The notes under the pieces were generated by a model. The model ran no database searches, was not told the origin of the DNA, and saw only the letters and a program-made list of their open reading frames with translations. Shown one piece after another: positions 45,607-55,708 of a DNA stretch of 64,000 nucleotides; position 1 is the stretch's first letter, and the number at the start of each line of letters is the position of its first letter. Both the position numbers and the translations under genes were made by a program. The DNA comes from Punctularia strigosozonata HHB-11173 SS5 (Eukaryota; Basidiomycota; Agaricomycetes; Corticiales; Punctulariaceae). The stretch lies in the NCBI RefSeq assembly GCF_000264995.1, contig NW_006767433.1:2131123-2195122 (forward strand), given 5' to 3'.

Positions 45607-47343
45607 TCATCCTTTCTTTTTTCCAAAGATTGAGCCGAATCGAGAGAGAGTTGCATGCTGTAGTGAGGGTGTTGGTGGCAGGGGGCGATCAGTTGCCGAT
45701 GCTGGCGCCGGCGTGCGAGGGACCTCTGGCCGGGACGCGGCTGGATCAGACAGGTGTGGTATTTCGTCTGCTTCCCATGACCCTGGGATGAGTGCAATCG
45801 GCATTAACCATGTTGCAGAAAGGATGACGCCGTGTCCTACGTGGCAGGGTAACGCCGTCAGTAAGCCAAGCTCCTGGTCGAATTGCAAGATTGAACCTTT
45901 ATCGAATGCTTTGATGCCACCCCACGACCACGCTATGAACCCCCCAAGATAGCCTGTTCGCAACGCAATCAATCGGTCAGGCAATCTTCTCGAGAAGGGT
46001 GGACGAACCCAAGTAAGGAATGAGGCGCTTCAAAATCATCGCTGCAGGACGGAATTGCACAGGTACCAGGTTTACCGGTATCCGGCTGACCATCCACTGG
46101 AGCGCCGTTGTGAGCATGGCTGCGCGTTTACCTGCCTCGAGTTGCTTGTTGCTGAGTACTTCAAGGACGGGTGGAGGTAGATATCTGCAGAATGAAGGTG
46201 ATGTATAAGTCATACGGTCATCGTCGGGAAGATGACGATCTACATTCGGAAACCCCACCAGCGTGCTTCCAAGGAGATCTTGTTCGTGGAAGGAACCCAT
46301 ATATTCACTTCGCGCAGCTTGCCATTAGCCGTCTCCCCAGGTGGCTTTCGTCTCGGCAATGGCCAACCATCCCAGAATCGGCTCTTCTGAGCCTCTTGAG
46401 GTTCACCGGGTAGCTGGTTCCCCGTAGCCCCATCGCTGTCATGTTTGTGATCATGTGTCGAAATCACCTCCACGATACGCCCGCGCTCGTCCACCTCCAC
46501 GGTCTCTACCGGGGCAAGCTCCAGTTCACTCTCAGGAGTGGGCGATAACGGAGCATAGAACATGACAGATGAATTGTCATCGTCATCTTCTTCTTCTTCT
46601 TGTACAACAGGCAATTCTGCCAACGTTGACGCTGGTTCCGCAACCTTTTCCCGAGCGTCATCTTGGGCACCGGCACTTCGGTGAGGTGCACGCAGACGGT
46701 CCAGTAGTGCCCATACCGATTCGCGCCCTTTCGCAAATGAGCCGTTCATGATGGCGGGTGAAGAAAGCATCGCTGCTAGTCTATTGTCAGGCATGGGTGG
46801 CAGAGGCGGCGGTGGAGGTGGGCCGGCGGGATCTATAGTGGGGGTTCCGGGCGGGGAAAGTGCTCTCGGTGTTGGCGAATTCGAAAGGGTAGGAAAGGGC
46901 GGTAACGAGGACATCATAGCCTTGATCTTCTCTGCAAGACTCCCGGTGTCTTGAACTTCGTCTGTGACAGGACTCACACCATCGACATCCGTTCCGTGAG
47001 CATTGGAAGTCTGGGGCACGGGTATAGATGCTGCTTCCTCGACGTCCCGCGCTTCATCGTACCAAGACGGCGGAGGAAATGGTGCCGCCTGTCTGCTGCT
47101 TTTCTCCTTCTGCAGGACATCGCGAACCGATTGGATGGCAGTCAGTTTCCCTTGGGTAAAGCTTGGCTGGTCATTCGGCACAGGGCCATCCACATCCGGG
47201 TCCGGGAGTTCAGACGTAGAGGTTGGAACAGTATTGGGTCGACCTCTACTGCTAAGAGACCTGACGAGACGAGAGGCGGCATTTGCCCAGGTTTCCGGAG
47301 GGTTATCTGTGGTCATGGTCGACTGTGAAGCCATGAACGTCAT
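45607..47343 (-). CDS. Unrecognised fungal protein with C-terminal double membrane span
   Basis: Start ATG at 47343 (MTFMASQSTMTTDNPP; a second Met follows). The first exon (to about 46237) is Pro/Ser/Asp-rich with an EEEEDDDD patch and ends in a conserved-looking block WVPSTNKISLEARWWGFRI. Later exons join as YLPPPVLEVLSNKQLEAG, RIPVNLVPVQFRPAAMILKR, LIPYLGYLGGFIAWSWGGIK and FDKGHGVILSATWLMPIALI. The last two form two hydrophobic spans. The introns (about 46187-46237, 45950-46005, 45835-45895) are short GT-AG. The terminal tail is basic (RFGSIFGKKKG). The pattern recalls a family of fungal proteins of unknown role. No enzyme motif is seen. Confidence 0.6.
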
Positions 47344-47536
47344 AGCTACATCGCATCGAACACGCCATTAACACGCGTACGAGCGCCGGCTGCGCATTCG
47401 AGAAAATCCTGAGTATAAGTACCGTACTCTATTCCCAATCGCATTCGCGATGCAGACAACGAGCTTCAACGATCATGTGGTAATTTCCATTTAGCAGTCT
47501 CCAGTAGCGTAAAATCAACAGCAGAGAAAAGATATT

Positions 47537-49086
47537 CTATTGCTCTAACGCGGTTCTAATGATGTCATGTCCACAACCCGCTACATGCTCCACGCTAGCG
47601 TGGTTTGAGCCGGCGAGACACAGAACAGGACAGCTGCCCTCCTCCGGTTCGAACCAGTTTACCTCGTCGTGATCCAGGTCCACCAAACCTGAGAACCCTT
47701 CCTCCTCGCCGCTAGACGAATCCCCGAAGCGCAAAATTCGGACACCGTTTCTCCAAGACGTGCGTAGCTGGCTCCGAAGGCGATTGACCTGGAGTATGCC
47801 GGCCTGCCATCCCTGGCCGAACGCCTCGCGCACCGCAGTATATTCTTCCGGTTCGACCAGCATGGATGGTATCGTCGCGAGCGAGAGCAAGGAGGGTCCG
47901 GGTGGTATGATGCGAACGCGGGGAATCTCGGGCTTCTCGACCTGACTGCGTTGAGGTCTGCGAGAGTCGTGTCGAACGCTGAGGGAAGCCATAGCATCCG
48001 TGAGATGCTGAGGCATGGATGTCCGAGTAGCTCCCCGAGCCCCGCTCTGCGTGTTTTCATCGTCACCAGCCTCCTCGTAGGCCTTGATCTGAGCCTCCAG
48101 CCATGTCTTCAGTTTCCTCTCCCTAACGCGCGCCCGTTTCATGCCTGTCATAGCGCATATCCTACCCAGGTTTGCCCAATCGCTCTCGGAGAACTCGCCG
48201 CGCACGAGTCCGCATCCATCAAGAATGAGGTGGCGAAGAGCCGTGAAACGTAGCAAAATGGCGTCGACGTCGGCCTCGTAGATGTTGCACGTGGACAGGT
48301 CCAAGACGTGGACACCCTGATGGGCGAAGGCGTGCAGGTCATAGAGATATTTCCCGACTTGGCGCATAGGGATCCGAAGCTGAAAAGTTGCAAGCGAGTT
48401 CATACTCTCGGATTTCAGCAGGGTGGAGATGGGATCTAGCCTGAAGAACACGATAGGCTGGGCAAAGCTTTGCTGCGAGGCGACAGCAGGGTCGAGAGGG
48501 TCCTGTACGATAGAGAGATGCTGAAGGTGACGAGGTGGCCATCGGGACAGCGAGAGGAGAGTGGTATCGAAGTATGCGCCTTTCAGGAACGGCTCGTACG
48601 TTGCCTTCGAAACACTGCAGGAGAGAATGAGACTTCTCTCCGCGCAACTTGATGGATATGCACTCACTATGGTCTGAAGCGGAGCGTAAATCGACGCAAC
48701 TCTGGGAAGGGCTCCGCTAACAGTTCCTCCATATGTTCCGGAGCGAAGGTCGGCCCGATGAACATGGACAGCGTCCTAACGGTCCGGACCAACAAACGCA
48801 GAAAATTAACAAGCACGTCTGCATCTACATTCCATATTTCCACGGAGATCCACCAGACCAGGGCGGCGTCTGATCGAGCGTTGCGCAGATGACGGTAGAG
48901 AGGGAAGACTTGGCGCGCGCGGGTGAGGCGAAGGCATTCCCAGAGGTGGCGGCGGGGTACGGGCGAACGAGGGATGGCTCGGACGAGGGAAAGCACGGAT
49001 TCGTGGCGGGAGGAGGGAGGGAGGTGCTGGCAGATGGCGGAATAGAGTTCGGAGGGCAACCGGTCGAGGAGCGAAGCAGGCGACAT
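47537..49086 (-). CDS. F-box protein with leucine-rich-type C-terminal part, copy 1
   Basis: The start ATG at 49086 opens a short F-box-like segment (SLLDRLPSELYSAICQHLPP). F-box proteins link targets to Skp1-cullin ubiquitin ligases. The next part has LRR-like pieces (TFAPEHMEELLAEPFPELRR; HVLDLSTCNIYEADVDAILL; RFTALRHLILDGCGLVRGEF). One intron falls at about 48618-48668. The tail has LKTWLEAQIKAYEEAGDDEN, then a less conserved end. An alternative in-frame non-ATG upstream extension to 49146 is ignored. The large, fast-evolving F-box families of Agaricomycetes fit this gene; the target is unknown. Confidence 0.7.
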
Positions 49087-49174
49087 TCCAAGCACGCGAT
49101 TAGTGCAGGGCAGCCGATATGATAACGATGACGTAATCCTCGCCATAAATTAAAATAGATCTCAGACCGCGCGT

Positions 49175-50440
49175 TCACTCCAGCGACACCCCGTTCTCTT
49201 GCTGCACCGAGTAGCCCTGGCTGAGCAAGGCGTTGCGCAGGGGAACGAACCGCTCATCGGCCAAGATCGCGTCCCATTCCCTGCCGTGCAGTACGACGCT
49301 CCGGAGCTCCGGGAACCGCGCTCGCGTCAATAGCGAGACGTGCTTCCCAAGATGGTTCCAGTACATGTCATCGGGAATGTCGAGCACGGTGTTCTTCTGC
49401 GCGTGCAACTGAATGCAGGTGATGCTCGGGTGAGAGCCCCCGAATACGAAATGATCGGTGAAGAAGACGTCTACGAATCGAATTTAGATGAGATGCGAGA
49501 CGTCAAGGGAAACAGTAAAGCACGCACAATAGTTAAGCTCGACCAGGCTTTCACAACATTCGAGCATCCGCGTAATCCGGTCCGCGACGAAGAAACACAT
49601 GTTGCTGCCCAGCTCGACCGTCTTCAGAGAGGAGCCTAACTGGTCCCATAAGAGCTCCAGGCCCAGGTCGTTGGCGCACGATTCGACGACGAGGCTTGAG
49701 AACGCGGGGAGCGACCAGCTGCAAACCTCGCGGATGAAAATGGCGTTCGTGCGGTTACGGAGGTACATCGTAGTGAGCTTGGGAAGCTCCACGCTTTCGC
49801 GTGCGTTCGGGCAGTAGTACCGCATCTGTCCGCCGATGGCGAGTACTTCGAGGTTGGGCGCGCTGCGCAGGGTCGCGGTCAAGGAGTTGATGCCGCCGGT
49901 CCTGCACGCCTCGTCGTTGTGCCACCACTCCAGCCGGCGCAGGGAAGGGAGGGGGATGATAGGCGCGGGGAACTCGTATCGGAGCTCTTCGACCGCTGAG
50001 CAGACCCCGCGCTCGTAAATGCCGGGTCGGACGAGTGTCTCGAGGCAGGGACATTGCTGCAGAATCTCGATCGCGCCCTCGACTGTGGGATGACTGTAGC
50101 GTTCTGTGGTCGAATGCGAGTACGGAAGCTCGGCTCGGCGGACTCGCTGTCCTGGGCAGACACCATCAGGAGTTTGGTCGCCACGCAGCGATTTGACGAG
50201 CTGGTCGGCAATGTCGTGACGACCGCGGATCCGAAGGTCAGCGTACAAGGCGCTGGCTAGGAGATTTCTCCACTGCTTGCAGACCAAGACCAGGTTCTTG
50301 CGCGTATCCAAGGCGGCGTCGTAGTCGTGCAAGGAGACGCAGGTGAATGGTTCGTATGCGACGCTGCTCGACGGGAGAGACGAGACATAGTCAAAAACAT
50401 GTAACCAGATCTCTGGGGGCAGGTAGGAAGCGGAGAGCAT
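49175..50440 (-). CDS. F-box protein, copy 2
   Basis: Start ATG at 50440: MLSASYLPPEIWLHVFDYVS is a typical F-box start, followed by LVLVCKQWRNLLASALYADL, the standard second half. LRR-like stretches follow (LPSLRRLEWWHNDEACRTGG; APNLEVLAIGGQMRYYCPN; SLVVESCANDLGLELLWDQL). One intron near 49410-49485 precedes the last exon, which reads FPELRSVVLHGREWDAILAD and ends QQENGVSLE. It lies 88 bp upstream of the other F-box gene in the same direction; the two are at best distantly alike outside the F-box. Confidence 0.75.
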
Positions 50441-50831
50441 TTCTGTCGAGGTCTCTGAAACGCGGTATCGCGGTGATGACTCTGGAGATTAGGAGCTCCT
50501 TTGGCTAGACGCGAGCTTCACTACAGTACTTATACCTGCACGTACGACGGTACCCTTAATCACCGAAAGATAACCCGAACTCGAGGCGTAGGTAAAATTT
50601 GAGACCGCCGACGGCCAAGTCGCCCGTCGGTGCGTTTCAGGCTTCGAAAGGAGGCGAGACGAGAGAAGAATGGGAACCGTATGCTTTCCGAATGGATCCG
50701 ACTGCCCGAGTGCTCTTTTACCAGAGGCTAGTACAAGATGCTACAGCCCTAGAACGTCATGGGCAAATTTGAAGCGGTCGGCCTGGGCAACGCTGGGTCG
50801 GCCCGTATCACGGTAGTAGTCTATCATGCCT
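50441..50831. other. Intergenic: F-box copy 2 promoter and HIT gene 3' UTR
   Basis: 391 bp, no gene. A short open frame reading EGMIDYYRDTGRPSVAQADR is seen on the minus strand just after the HIT stop, but it only runs on from a shadow frame. Confidence 0.35.
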
Positions 50832-51571
50832 TCAACATGCCTTCGAGTCCTCCGACTCGTCCTCGAAGAATCCCATGAGCCACTTCGCCTCTTCCTCCAT
50901 CTCCTCCTTCGAGCGCGGCTTGCGATTTTCGTCTGCATCCACGCGCAACCGCTCTCGCCCCTTGTTCGTCTCCTCGGCGGCGCCCCTGAGCTCGGTCTCG
51001 GCGTGCTCCAGGGCAGGGTAGATTTCATCGTTGCGATCCCCAGAGAAGCGATCGCCGGCGAGCCGTCGGGGCAGAAGATGGAAATGAACGTGAGGGATGG
51101 ACTGCCCAGCGGCCTTGCCGTCCTGCGAGAGGGATTAGCCACCGAGGCCGACGATTAGAACAACGGCCCTGCTCGCGACCCGGGATGGCCCGCTGTGGGC
51201 CCTCCGCGGGCGCGGACGCGGACGGAACGCACCTGGCACGCAACCGTGAGGCCGTGCGCGCCGTAGGCGCGCTCGAGAACGCTTCCGACACGCTGCACGG
51301 AGATCATGAGCGAGGCCAGCTCGGACGCATTCAGGTCCGCTATCCTTGGGACCGGCCTGTTCGGGATGACCAGGACATCTATCGTGGAGTTCGGCAGCGC
51401 ATGGAGATAGTAGGAGCACGATGTTTGTATGAGGTACAGTCTTCACTTGTGAATGAGGGACCTCGTACGACCGGGGACAATCGGCTTGAGATTAACGCAG
51501 GCGTACGACAATGATGATCGGTAGAAGACTTGGCGGGAGACGTCGATAGTCGAGAATAGTATCGCGCTCAT
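50832..51571 (-). CDS. HIT-family (FHIT-like) dinucleoside polyphosphate hydrolase
   Basis: The start ATG at 51571 reads MSAILFSTIDVSRQVFYRSS, then LSYACVNLKPIVP. After a 90-nt-class intron come DVLVIPNRPVPRIADLN and the helix LASLMISVQRVGSVLERAYG. A second short intron leads to the active-site exon with QSIPHVHFHLLPRRL (HxHxH), GDRNDEIYPALEHAE and a charged C-terminus KWLMGFFEDESEDSKAC. FHIT-type proteins split Ap3A-like nucleotides into AMP plus another nucleotide. The VNLKPIVPG and HVHFH motifs leave little doubt on the family. The stop is TGA at 50832-50834. Confidence 0.88.
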
Positions 51572-51925
51572 CGTCGTCGCGGCCGAAGTCGGGGCTAGCT
51601 TCAACTCGGGGCCGCTCAGCCGTACGGTGTGAGATCAGTTTGCTGCTTGAATCTGGTGGCAATCTGAAGCTTGGATGACATCGGTGTATATTTGTATCGT
51701 GGTCAGGATCTCATGGGTACTTTCAAGGCCTATACCGCACACATGTCGCTCGAGCACGGTATACATAATGGTTACATACATGCGAGTGTTGTACAATGGA
51801 ACTGGTCAAGACATTCTAGGTATGCAGCGGGTTTACAGTGGAGACCCTCGAAATTAAAACGAGTCCGTCATAACGCGTCGTTCCAGGCGGTCGTGAAAAA
51901 GTCTGGCTGTAGGAGAGGAAGGTTC
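51572..51925. other. Intergenic: HIT promoter and ISC1 3' UTR
   Basis: 354 bp between the ISC1 stop and the HIT start; nothing recognisable. Confidence 0.35.
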
Positions 51926-53813
51926 CTAACCCTCGAAGCCAGCCCGGATGAGTTCAAGCTCCTCCCGAACATTCCTCAACGCATTCATCTCCCAATTCCC
52001 GTAAATGAACCCAACGTATAGCATGGTCGTCGCCAGCCAGCTCAGTCCGATGACCGTGGCTACAACCGCCGGGTTGGCCCACGATCGCGGAACCCATGCC
52101 GAAGCTGCAGCAATGAGATGTATACGTCAGTCTGGTTATTCATCTGGCTGAACGGCGTAGAACGTACCAATCGTGATGAACAGCAGTGAACCGAGGCAGC
52201 ACGAAAACACCATAAGATAGAAACGATTCGTGCCCTTCGCATGCTTGTAGGCGGCTTTGAGAGCGTCGGCGAAAGTATCGATGGAATCTTCCGACAGCCA
52301 GGGAAGCCCGTCGGGAGGAGTCTGGTCGACGCCGCGGGCGACGGATGCCGACGAAATCTGGAACGTCGTCTCCAGACCAAAGTGATCCGAGTATGAATAT
52401 GTGGTGCCCGGCACGGGTTCGGTCAGGATGACATTCGTCGTTACGCAGTCGAGCGTAAGATTGGAGTCCACGACGTCCGAGTGCCTAGATCCTCTCGCTG
52501 GGCCTCGGTAAAACATATAGTCTAGGCGCTTTCCGAGGTGTTCTTGCACGTATCGGCTCTTGGGATGGGGGTCCGTATATGTGTTCAGAGGGGAATCGGC
52601 GGTGATACCAAAGCGTTGCACGGCCAGCTCTGGGGTGATCGCAGTATCTTCTTGTGCATCTATCGAGTGCGTCACATTCCAGGCATCTCGAGCGCCGGTG
52701 TGCTCGAGGATGAAGCGGACTGGGAATGACTCCGGAACCGTGTTGAGATCACCGACTGCAATGACAGTGCGTCCCATGGCAGCCGCATGCCGGATCAATT
52801 TCGAAAACTCATACGCGTTGACGAGGTGATGCGCTCGGAAGTGAAGCGGCACGCGTTCGCTCGCCCTTGAGTATAACTGTATGAAGGTAGACCGAGATAT
52901 TCTTAGCACGTGCCGTAAACCAGCATGGCAACGGAGCTTACGTGAGTATTGAATATTTGAAGGTATCCAACTTCGGGATGGTCGACAAGAATGCTAGCGG
53001 CGGCTTTACCGACGTACCAGTCGCCGCTCATGACGTCCATTGGTGACCCATTTAACGAATACGGGTGGATTGTCGTGCCCACTACGGGGAACCGTGAGAA
53101 AATCGCGAGACCGGAGCCCAGCGCACCGCTGACGTGAACAGAAACACACGTCAGCGCGTTCATGCAAGTCGGCCGTCGCGCGACTGATTTGTGAGACAGC
53201 ATTACATACCTGTGAAAGTATCGTGCATGCGGAAACGATGCGGAGACTGCGGCGCGGATTTTCGCGTAATCCGAGGTGACCCAGAGTTCTTGGAGTGCGA
53301 CGATGTCGTAGTCGGAATTGGCCAGAAGACTGGCAATGGCCGCGACGCGCTCATTACGGTGCTTGGAAACCCACTTGAGACCCCTGTTCGAACATACATG
53401 AGTTTACACTTCGTGGGTGGTTTCACCGTCGTGTGAAGATGAACTTGCCAGCAGTTCAGGGTGAACACGCGCAGGGTTCCATCCGTCCGAGTGAGAGCTG
53501 CAGGCGACTCTTCATGTGTATGTGCGGAGAAGACAGACTGGGGTGCGCTAACGCGGTCGGCGAATGGATCCGAGTCGTCGAGCACAATGCTTGCAGCACC
53601 GCAATCCGGCGTGGTGCAGTGCTCGGAGTATGTGACGAGCTCGCTTGTGTGAGTGGGTATCAGATTGGATACGGTAGAGATTACGAGGACTGGTATGGAC
53701 GGTCATCAAGCTGACGGCAAACGTCACGAAGTGGACTCACATATGATGGAGCACAGAGCGATGCAGGGAAATACGAGAGAGCGCGGTGCGCGAAGCAGGT
53801 ATTGAGGGACCAT
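51926..53813 (-). CDS. ISC1: Inositol-phosphosphingolipid phospholipase C (Isc1, neutral-sphingomyelinase type)
   Basis: Isc1 cleaves complex sphingolipids to ceramide. It belongs to the Mg-dependent endonuclease/exonuclease/phosphatase fold. The start used here (53813, MVPQYLLRAPRSLVFPCIAL) gives a hydrophobic signal-like N-terminus joined by a 97-nt intron to ELVTYSEHCTTPDCG. Then come VFTLNCWGLKWVSKHRNERV, DYDIVALQELWV (catalytic Glu), HSGALGSGLAIFSRFPV, DVMSGDWYVGKAA, QIFNTHLYSRASE, VIAVGDLNTVPES (catalytic D-x-N) and TYSYSDHFGLET (catalytic Asp-His). The C-terminal two membrane spans, FYLMVFSCCLGSLLFITIG and VVATVIGLSWLATTMLYVGF, match yeast Isc1. There are about six exons. The frame also continues upstream to 54185, so a longer N-terminus is possible. 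Confidence 0.88.
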
Positions 53814-54467
53814 GCCAGGCGGTGACTTGTCTAGTTGCGGACTCGGGCAAGGTTCAGGCGACTGGCCGGGCTTATGAGGATTGGTGGGCGGAGGTGAGGC
53901 CGAACGGTTCGGCACATTATGATTTGTGAGTTGGGACGGTGGGTTCGACCGGGATGACCCCCGTCTGGCGACGTCACGAGTTCCGTCTGCGTTGGCCAAC
54001 TTGTGACAGCGCTGCAGATCTCTGCGGAATAAGGATTCTTCCCGGGTTGGCGTCGGGCTGACGAGGGACGGTGCAAGTAGGCCACAACAGGCAACGCCGA
54101 CGACCGTCATCCAAATGAGACACGTGCTGGGACTTACTGTATCCCCATTAATCGCCGCCACCTGTTCGCCAGCCTCATTGCTCACCGAGACATGTATTCA
54201 CAATCTCACAATGCAAATGGCGGTAGTCTATACCGTCGTCGACACAAGAGCCGACCTTGGCGATACCAACGATGAACCGAGTGCTATACCCTAAACATAT
54301 TCACCGGCCGAAGAACCAAAATGGACCGCATGTATCCGTCTCCTTTCTCGTCGGATCCTGGTCCCGTCCCCACTGCGCGTCTTTTTCACGTTGCTCCGTC
54401 GACTCTGCGCATCACTTACGGACTTCTGCTCGCAGCATAAGCAGCCGTGCACCCATCACATCTGGAC
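53814..54467. promoter_or_regulatory. Divergent promoter region ISC1 / adenine deaminase
   Basis: 654 bp, partly covered by a minus-strand frame open from 54185 that contains a TM-like stretch (CLIWMTVVGVACCGLLAPSL). If that frame is not coding, this is a shared promoter. A CT-rich stretch (CTCCTTTCTCG) lies at about 54339, before the deaminase start. Confidence 0.4.
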
Positions 54468-55574
54468 ATGTCGAGCGGTTCTTCTGATCATGGCAATGTT
54501 ACCACATCGCACTCCCAGTCCATCTTAGCACGGCTACCAAAGTGCGAGCACCACCTTCACATCGAGGGCACGCTCAGCCCATCTCTTCTATTCGAACTCG
54601 CCGCCAAAAACGATGTTGACCTCCCCGATCGGCCCGAGTTCGCCTCTCAGGAGGCACTCGAAGAGTACTACAAACATTTCACGGACCTACAGTCCTTCCT
54701 CGACGCCTACTATGTCGGTTCAAGCGTCTTGATCACCGCCGACGACTTCGAACGTCTCGCGTGGGATTACCTTACCGCAGCCAAGCGCGACGGTGTATGG
54801 CACGCCGAGCTCAGCTTCGACCCCCAAGCCCACCACCGTCGAGGCATTTCCATCGACGTCGTTATCGAAGGCCTTTCCCGCGCCACGAAGCGCGCCGAAG
54901 CCGAACTCAACATGTCCACTTGCCTCATCTTCTGCCTCATGCGTGACCTCGGCCTCAATTTGGCGCTTAAGACTCTCCGCCTGGCTGAAGAGCACATCCG
55001 CAATGGTACGATCGTCGGCATCGGCCTCGACAGCACCGAAGTTGGCATCGATTTTAAAAGCTTTAAACCGCTTTACGATCTCGCGTTATCGTATGGTTTG
55101 CGCATCACCGCCCACGCGGGCGAAGAAGGTCCGCCTCAAAACGTCTGGGACACCGTCGATGTATTGGGATGCAGGCGTGTCGACCACGGAGTGCACGCGG
55201 CCGAAGACCCAGCTCTGTTACAACATCTCGCCGACACCCGCACGCTGCTGACGGTTTGCCCAATCAGCAACGTCTGCCTCAAAGTCATCGAACACGTGCG
55301 GGATTCGCCGCTGCCCCAATTCCTGGCGGCCGGAGTGCCATTCAGTATCAATAGCGATGATCCAGCCTATTTTGGCGCTTCCGGTATACTGGAGTGCTAT
55401 CAAGCCGTGCAGAACGCCTTCAACTGGGGACCCGAGGAATGGTTATGGATTTGCAGGTCCTCAATAGAGGGTAGTTGGATGGACGATGAAAAGAAAGACA
55501 AGATGCTGGCAGCTTGCAATGTCGTTCTTGCGGAATGGGAATCTGCCCGAGGACGAAATAACCTTGGGCGGTAG
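54468..55574 (+). CDS. AAH1: Adenine deaminase (Aah1-type, ADA family)
   Basis: Converts adenine to hypoxanthine in purine salvage (fungal Aah1 belongs to the adenosine-deaminase-like family). It is a single exon of 368 residues from the ATG at 54468 (MSSGSSDHGNVTTSH). Zinc and catalytic residues: LPKCEHHLHIEGTL (HxH), RITAHAGEEGPPQNVW (His, and Glu of the HAGE motif), CRRVDHGVHA (SxxxHG-like His) and FSINSDDPAYFG (Asp-Asp). Yeast Aah1 is slightly shorter; the extra residues are at the N-terminus. The lack of introns is notable among intron-rich neighbours. The adenine (not adenosine) preference is inferred from similarity to Aah1. Confidence 0.9.
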   Translation: MSSGSSDHGNVTTSHSQSILARLPKCEHHLHIEGTLSPSLLFELAAKNDVDLPDRPEFASQEALEEYYKHFTDLQSFLDAYYVGSSVLITADDFERLAWDYLTAAKRDGVWHAELSFDPQAHHRRGISIDVVIEGLSRATKRAEAELNMSTCLIFCLMRDLGLNLALKTLRLAEEHIRNGTIVGIGLDSTEVGIDFKSFKPLYDLALSYGLRITAHAGEEGPPQNVWDTVDVLGCRRVDHGVHAAEDPALLQHLADTRTLLTVCPISNVCLKVIEHVRDSPLPQFLAAGVPFSINSDDPAYFGASGILECYQAVQNAFNWGPEEWLWICRSSIEGSWMDDEKKDKMLAACNVVLAEWESARGRNNLGR

Positions 55575-55708
55575 AGCATCTGTTGCTACGTGCACCACCC
55601 AAGATGATAGATATGACGGATATGCACCAGCAGAAGTACAACAGTGAAATGTACATCTACTCTATCCAACGGCAAGTTCAGTACCGAACGATCATTCGAA
55701 GAATCCCT
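55575..55708. other. Convergent 3' spacer
   Basis: 134 bp between the adenine deaminase and chitinase stop codons; likely 3' UTR only. Confidence 0.4.

Noticed and set aside
53941-53957. GGGTTCGACC-like T-arm motif
   Set aside because: No surrounding cloverleaf; isolated match.
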